Made by a program: the position numbers and the translations under genes
NCBI GenBank assembly: GCA_946619625.1
Contig: CAMOMF010000004.1
Span: forward strand, 1 to 16,335
From: an uncultured Bacteroidales bacterium
GTDB taxonomy: Bacteria > Bacteroidota > Bacteroidia > Bacteroidales > Paludibacteraceae
Reading direction: 5' to 3'
Length of the DNA stretch: 16,335 bases
Notes under the pieces: generated by a model
Database searches by the model: none
What the model saw: only the letters and a program-made list of their open reading frames with translations
Told to the model about the DNA's origin: nothing
Part shown: piece after piece, positions 15,452-16,335 of the stretch
Layout: each line of letters opens with the position of its first letter
How positions within the stretch are numbered: the stretch's first letter is position 1

Positions 15452-15907
15452 CTACTGTGAGTTCCTTAAATCGGCCAAAATCATGACTCGCAGGAAGGCT
15501 TGGAACTGCACGTATCGCTTGGCTTTGCCGGTGACGGGATCGATGGTAGCCTGGGGGTCGGCGTGATTGCCTCGGATGCCCGGGAGTTGGGCTATGAAGC
15601 GCTCTTTCCATGCCTGAAGTTCAGCCAGTTGCTCGGGTGTCGGGTTGTTCTCAGGCTTGGCATATGACTGGATGCGTGCCATTTCGAGCCAGGCTTGACG
15701 GAAGCGGTTGTGGTGCGCCTGTTCGGCAGGAGTGAGGGGCGTTTTGTCGTAATCACGGGGGTTGGCCCGGTGATAGATTTCCTTTTTGCCACGTTTGATA
15801 ATTTTGCCGTCAGGAGAACGAAACATCTTCTGACGGTGGATGGCACCATGTTTTTGAATGGCGCCATGGACATTGGCGACGGGGAATTCGAATTGTGCTG
15901 TAGCCAT
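15452..15907 (-). CDS. hypothetical 151-aa soluble protein
   Basis: The product is soluble and basic, with no signal peptide. It has a strand-like start (MATAQFEFPVANVHGAI), a basic segment (SPDGKIIKRGKKEIYHRANP, about 31-50) and then long helices with TPAEQAHHNRFRQAW (about 59-73) and a Leu-rich end. The KTPLTPAEQ element marks the start of the helical half. I do not recognise a named family, though the protein looks like conserved Bacteroidales hypotheticals. A good promoter lies at 15938-15969, and the alkyltransferase-like gene follows after 19 nt, so it leads a two-gene operon. The basic middle and the repair gene downstream hint at nucleic-acid contact, which is weak inference. Confidence 0.75.
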   Translation of the reverse strand: MATAQFEFPVANVHGAIQKHGAIHRQKMFRSPDGKIIKRGKKEIYHRANPRDYDKTPLTPAEQAHHNRFRQAWLEMARIQSYAKPENNPTPEQLAELQAWKERFIAQLPGIRGNHADPQATIDPVTGKAKRYVQFQAFLRVMILADLRNSQ

Positions 15908-15937
15908 AAATCGTATTTGTTAAATGATAATAGGGCG

Positions 15938-15969
15938 CAAAGGTAATGAAAAATTCTGACATAAGCAAG
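15938..15969 (-). promoter_or_regulatory. promoter for the hypothetical protein and alkyltransferase operon
   Basis: On the minus strand CTTG (complement of CAAG 15966-15969) is followed after 20 nt by TACCTTTG (complement of CAAAGGTA 15938-15945). This is a match to the Bacteroidetes form, with a transcription start near 15932 and a leader of about 25 nt. Confidence 0.7.
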
Positions 15970-16132
15970 AAAAATGAGGGAAAAGGTAAAGAAAAGATAA
16001 AGAAATGAGGAAGATAAAGGTAGAAATAGTGATTTATTAGAATAAAAGTGATATAAGAATAAGGAAAAGTAATATTATAAGATATGGAGAATTATTGAAT
16101 AGTTATAGAGTGATATAGGTGTGAAAATGGAA
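15967..16132. other. 166-nt stretch with no cytosine on the plus strand
   Basis: No C occurs on the plus strand from 15967 to 16132, and only seven occur from there to the window end at 16335, while G stays common. The first part is mostly purine (GAGGGAAAAGGTAAAG style) and the second adds T. No reading frame of useful length is present on either strand. It begins directly upstream of a minus-strand promoter and grades into the 77-bp tandem repeats. It looks like an old, diverged part of the same repeat array. Confidence 0.75.
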
Positions 16133-16140
16133 CGATTGAG

Positions 16141-16335
16141 GTGTGATTAAGTAATCATGTTGGTGGAGTTATGGTGTGAATATAGTGTGATTGTAGTATG
16201 AATATGGAACTATTGTGGTGTGATTAAGGAATCATGGTGGTGGAGTTATGGTGTGAATATGTTGTGATTGTAGTATGAATATGGAACTATTGAGGTGTGA
16301 TTAAGGAATTGCAATGGTATGATAATGGTACGATA
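16141..16335. repeat. 77-bp tandem repeat made of seven 11-bp sub-units, running off the window
   Basis: GTGTGATTAAG recurs at 16141, 16218 and 16295, an exact period of 77 bp. The first two full copies differ at about 5 of 77 positions. The third begins the same way and then diverges after about 17 bp, before the window ends. Each copy divides into seven 11-mers with a loose GTGTGAnTnnG shape (for example GTGTGATTAAG, GTGGAGTTATG, GTGTGAATATA, GTGTGATTGTA, GTATGAATATG). Diverged 11-mers such as GTGTGAAAATG at 16119-16129 continue upstream. Because 77 is not a multiple of 3, the array does not encode a protein repeat in one frame. Confidence 0.85.

Noticed and set aside
16141..16335. CRISPR array
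   Set aside because: The repeats are 77 bp and directly adjacent without unique spacers, and no cas gene is present.
1..16335. tRNA, rRNA, insertion sequence or integrase
   Set aside because: I looked for cloverleaf-like segments, transposase motifs and terminal inverted repeats with target duplications, and saw none I could support.

Overview
The window looks like chromosomal DNA from a member of the Bacteroidales (Bacteroides, Prevotella or Parabacteroides type). Four candidate promoters have the Bacteroidetes form, a -33 TTG core about 20-21 nt upstream of a -7 TAnnTTTG box. Obvious Shine-Dalgarno sequences are scarce. The largest gene ends in a type IX secretion (T9SS) sorting domain, and the DUF3987 protein and short PIF1-type helicase are familiar Bacteroidales gene types. 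I cannot name the species.

Layout. (1) Positions 1-760 are a gene-poor, probably decayed stretch: the tail of one gene cut by the window edge, a doubtful 78-aa ORF, and two overlapping start-less reading frames on opposite strands. (2) 759-2184 (minus) holds a DUF3987 P-loop protein with its own promoter, a leader of about 155 nt that can form two hairpins, and a 16-bp inverted repeat just beyond its stop codon. (3) 2215-2500 has 21-22-bp spaced short repeats and a 34-codon hydrophobic ORF. (4) 2481-4346 (minus) is a PIF1/RecD-like helicase. (5) 4347-4818 is a divergent intergenic region with promoters facing both ways. (6) 4819-15125 (plus) is a run of five closely spaced genes: a 2392-aa modular T9SS cargo protein, a 172-aa exported protein with a PIGDG-hydrophobic-Arg C-terminal tail, a 77-aa free-standing helicase-associated (HA-like) domain, a 356-aa outer-membrane beta-barrel candidate, and a 403-aa MFS permease. 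(7) 15094-15907 (minus) is a two-gene unit, a conserved hypothetical protein followed by a single-domain O6-alkylguanine-DNA alkyltransferase-like protein. Its end overlaps the permease gene convergently by 32 bp. (8) 15967-16335 is non-coding and almost free of cytosine on the plus strand. It runs into 77-bp tandem repeats that appear to be built from seven 11-bp sub-units.

How the genes may work together. The main unit is the 4819-13898 cluster. It would send one very large multi-domain protein across the outer membrane by T9SS. It also encodes a short protein tethered in a membrane by an unusual C-terminal tail, and an outer-membrane barrel. This resembles a surface-display or adhesion locus, but that is inference from signal peptides, tails and gene order. 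I recognise no enzyme domain in the giant protein. The helicase, DUF3987 and alkyltransferase genes handle nucleic acids and are probably independent transcription units.
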